Made by a program: the position numbers and the translations under genes
NCBI GenBank assembly: GCA_900772745.1
Contig: CAAGRV010000194.1
Coordinates: forward strand, 1-5,859
Direction: 5' to 3'
Length of the DNA: 5,859 nt
DNA from: Clostridia bacterium
GTDB taxonomy: Bacteria; Bacillota; Clostridia; Christensenellales; UBA3700
The notes under the pieces: generated by a model
Told to the model about the DNA's origin: nothing
What the model saw: the letters and a program-made list of their open reading frames with translations, nothing else
Database searches by the model: none
Part shown: positions 5,838 through 5,859 of the stretch, piece after piece
How the letters are laid out: every line of letters starts with the position of its first letter
How positions within the stretch are numbered: position 1 is the stretch's first letter

Positions 5838-5859
5838 AAATACAAAAAAATAATGAATC

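Overview
The window carries five genes typical of a low-to-moderate GC Bacillota (Firmicutes) genome, most likely an anaerobic Clostridia-like bacterium. This rests on the Clostridia-style LuxS and ProRS sequences, purine-rich Shine-Dalgarno sites, A/T-rich promoter elements and intrinsic terminators. The lineage is inferred from remembered family resemblance, not from a search.

Layout: (1) A plus-strand prolyl-tRNA synthetase gene (proS, 50-1771) nearly fills the left third and ends at a hairpin terminator (1785-1815). That terminator has T-tracts on both strands and lies between convergent genes, so it can serve both. (2) A minus-strand DUF421/YetF-type membrane protein (1896-2603). (3) A 484-bp stretch (2604-3087) with no credible gene. 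It holds a degenerate tandem repeat of about 40 bp, a diverged 36-bp repeat pair spaced 60 bp apart, small inverted repeats, and the terminator of the next operon (3007-3058). (4) A compact minus-strand operon read right to left: luxS (5377-5799), a GPH-family cation:sugar-type symporter (3897-5366) and a small cytosolic alkaline-phosphatase-superfamily hydrolase (3088-3897). luxS and the transporter are 10 bp apart, with the luxS stop codon inside the transporter's Shine-Dalgarno. Transporter and hydrolase overlap by one base (TAATG). A good sigma-A promoter sits directly against the luxS start and a terminator follows the hydrolase, so the unit looks like one tricistronic transcript.

Functionally, proS is housekeeping. 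LuxS performs the second step of S-adenosylhomocysteine detoxification, giving homocysteine and DPD, the precursor of AI-2. Its tight coupling to a sugar-type symporter and a metal-dependent phosphohydrolase is the most interesting feature of the window; no established pathway joins these three genes. I found no tRNA, rRNA, CRISPR array, insertion sequence or prophage sign.
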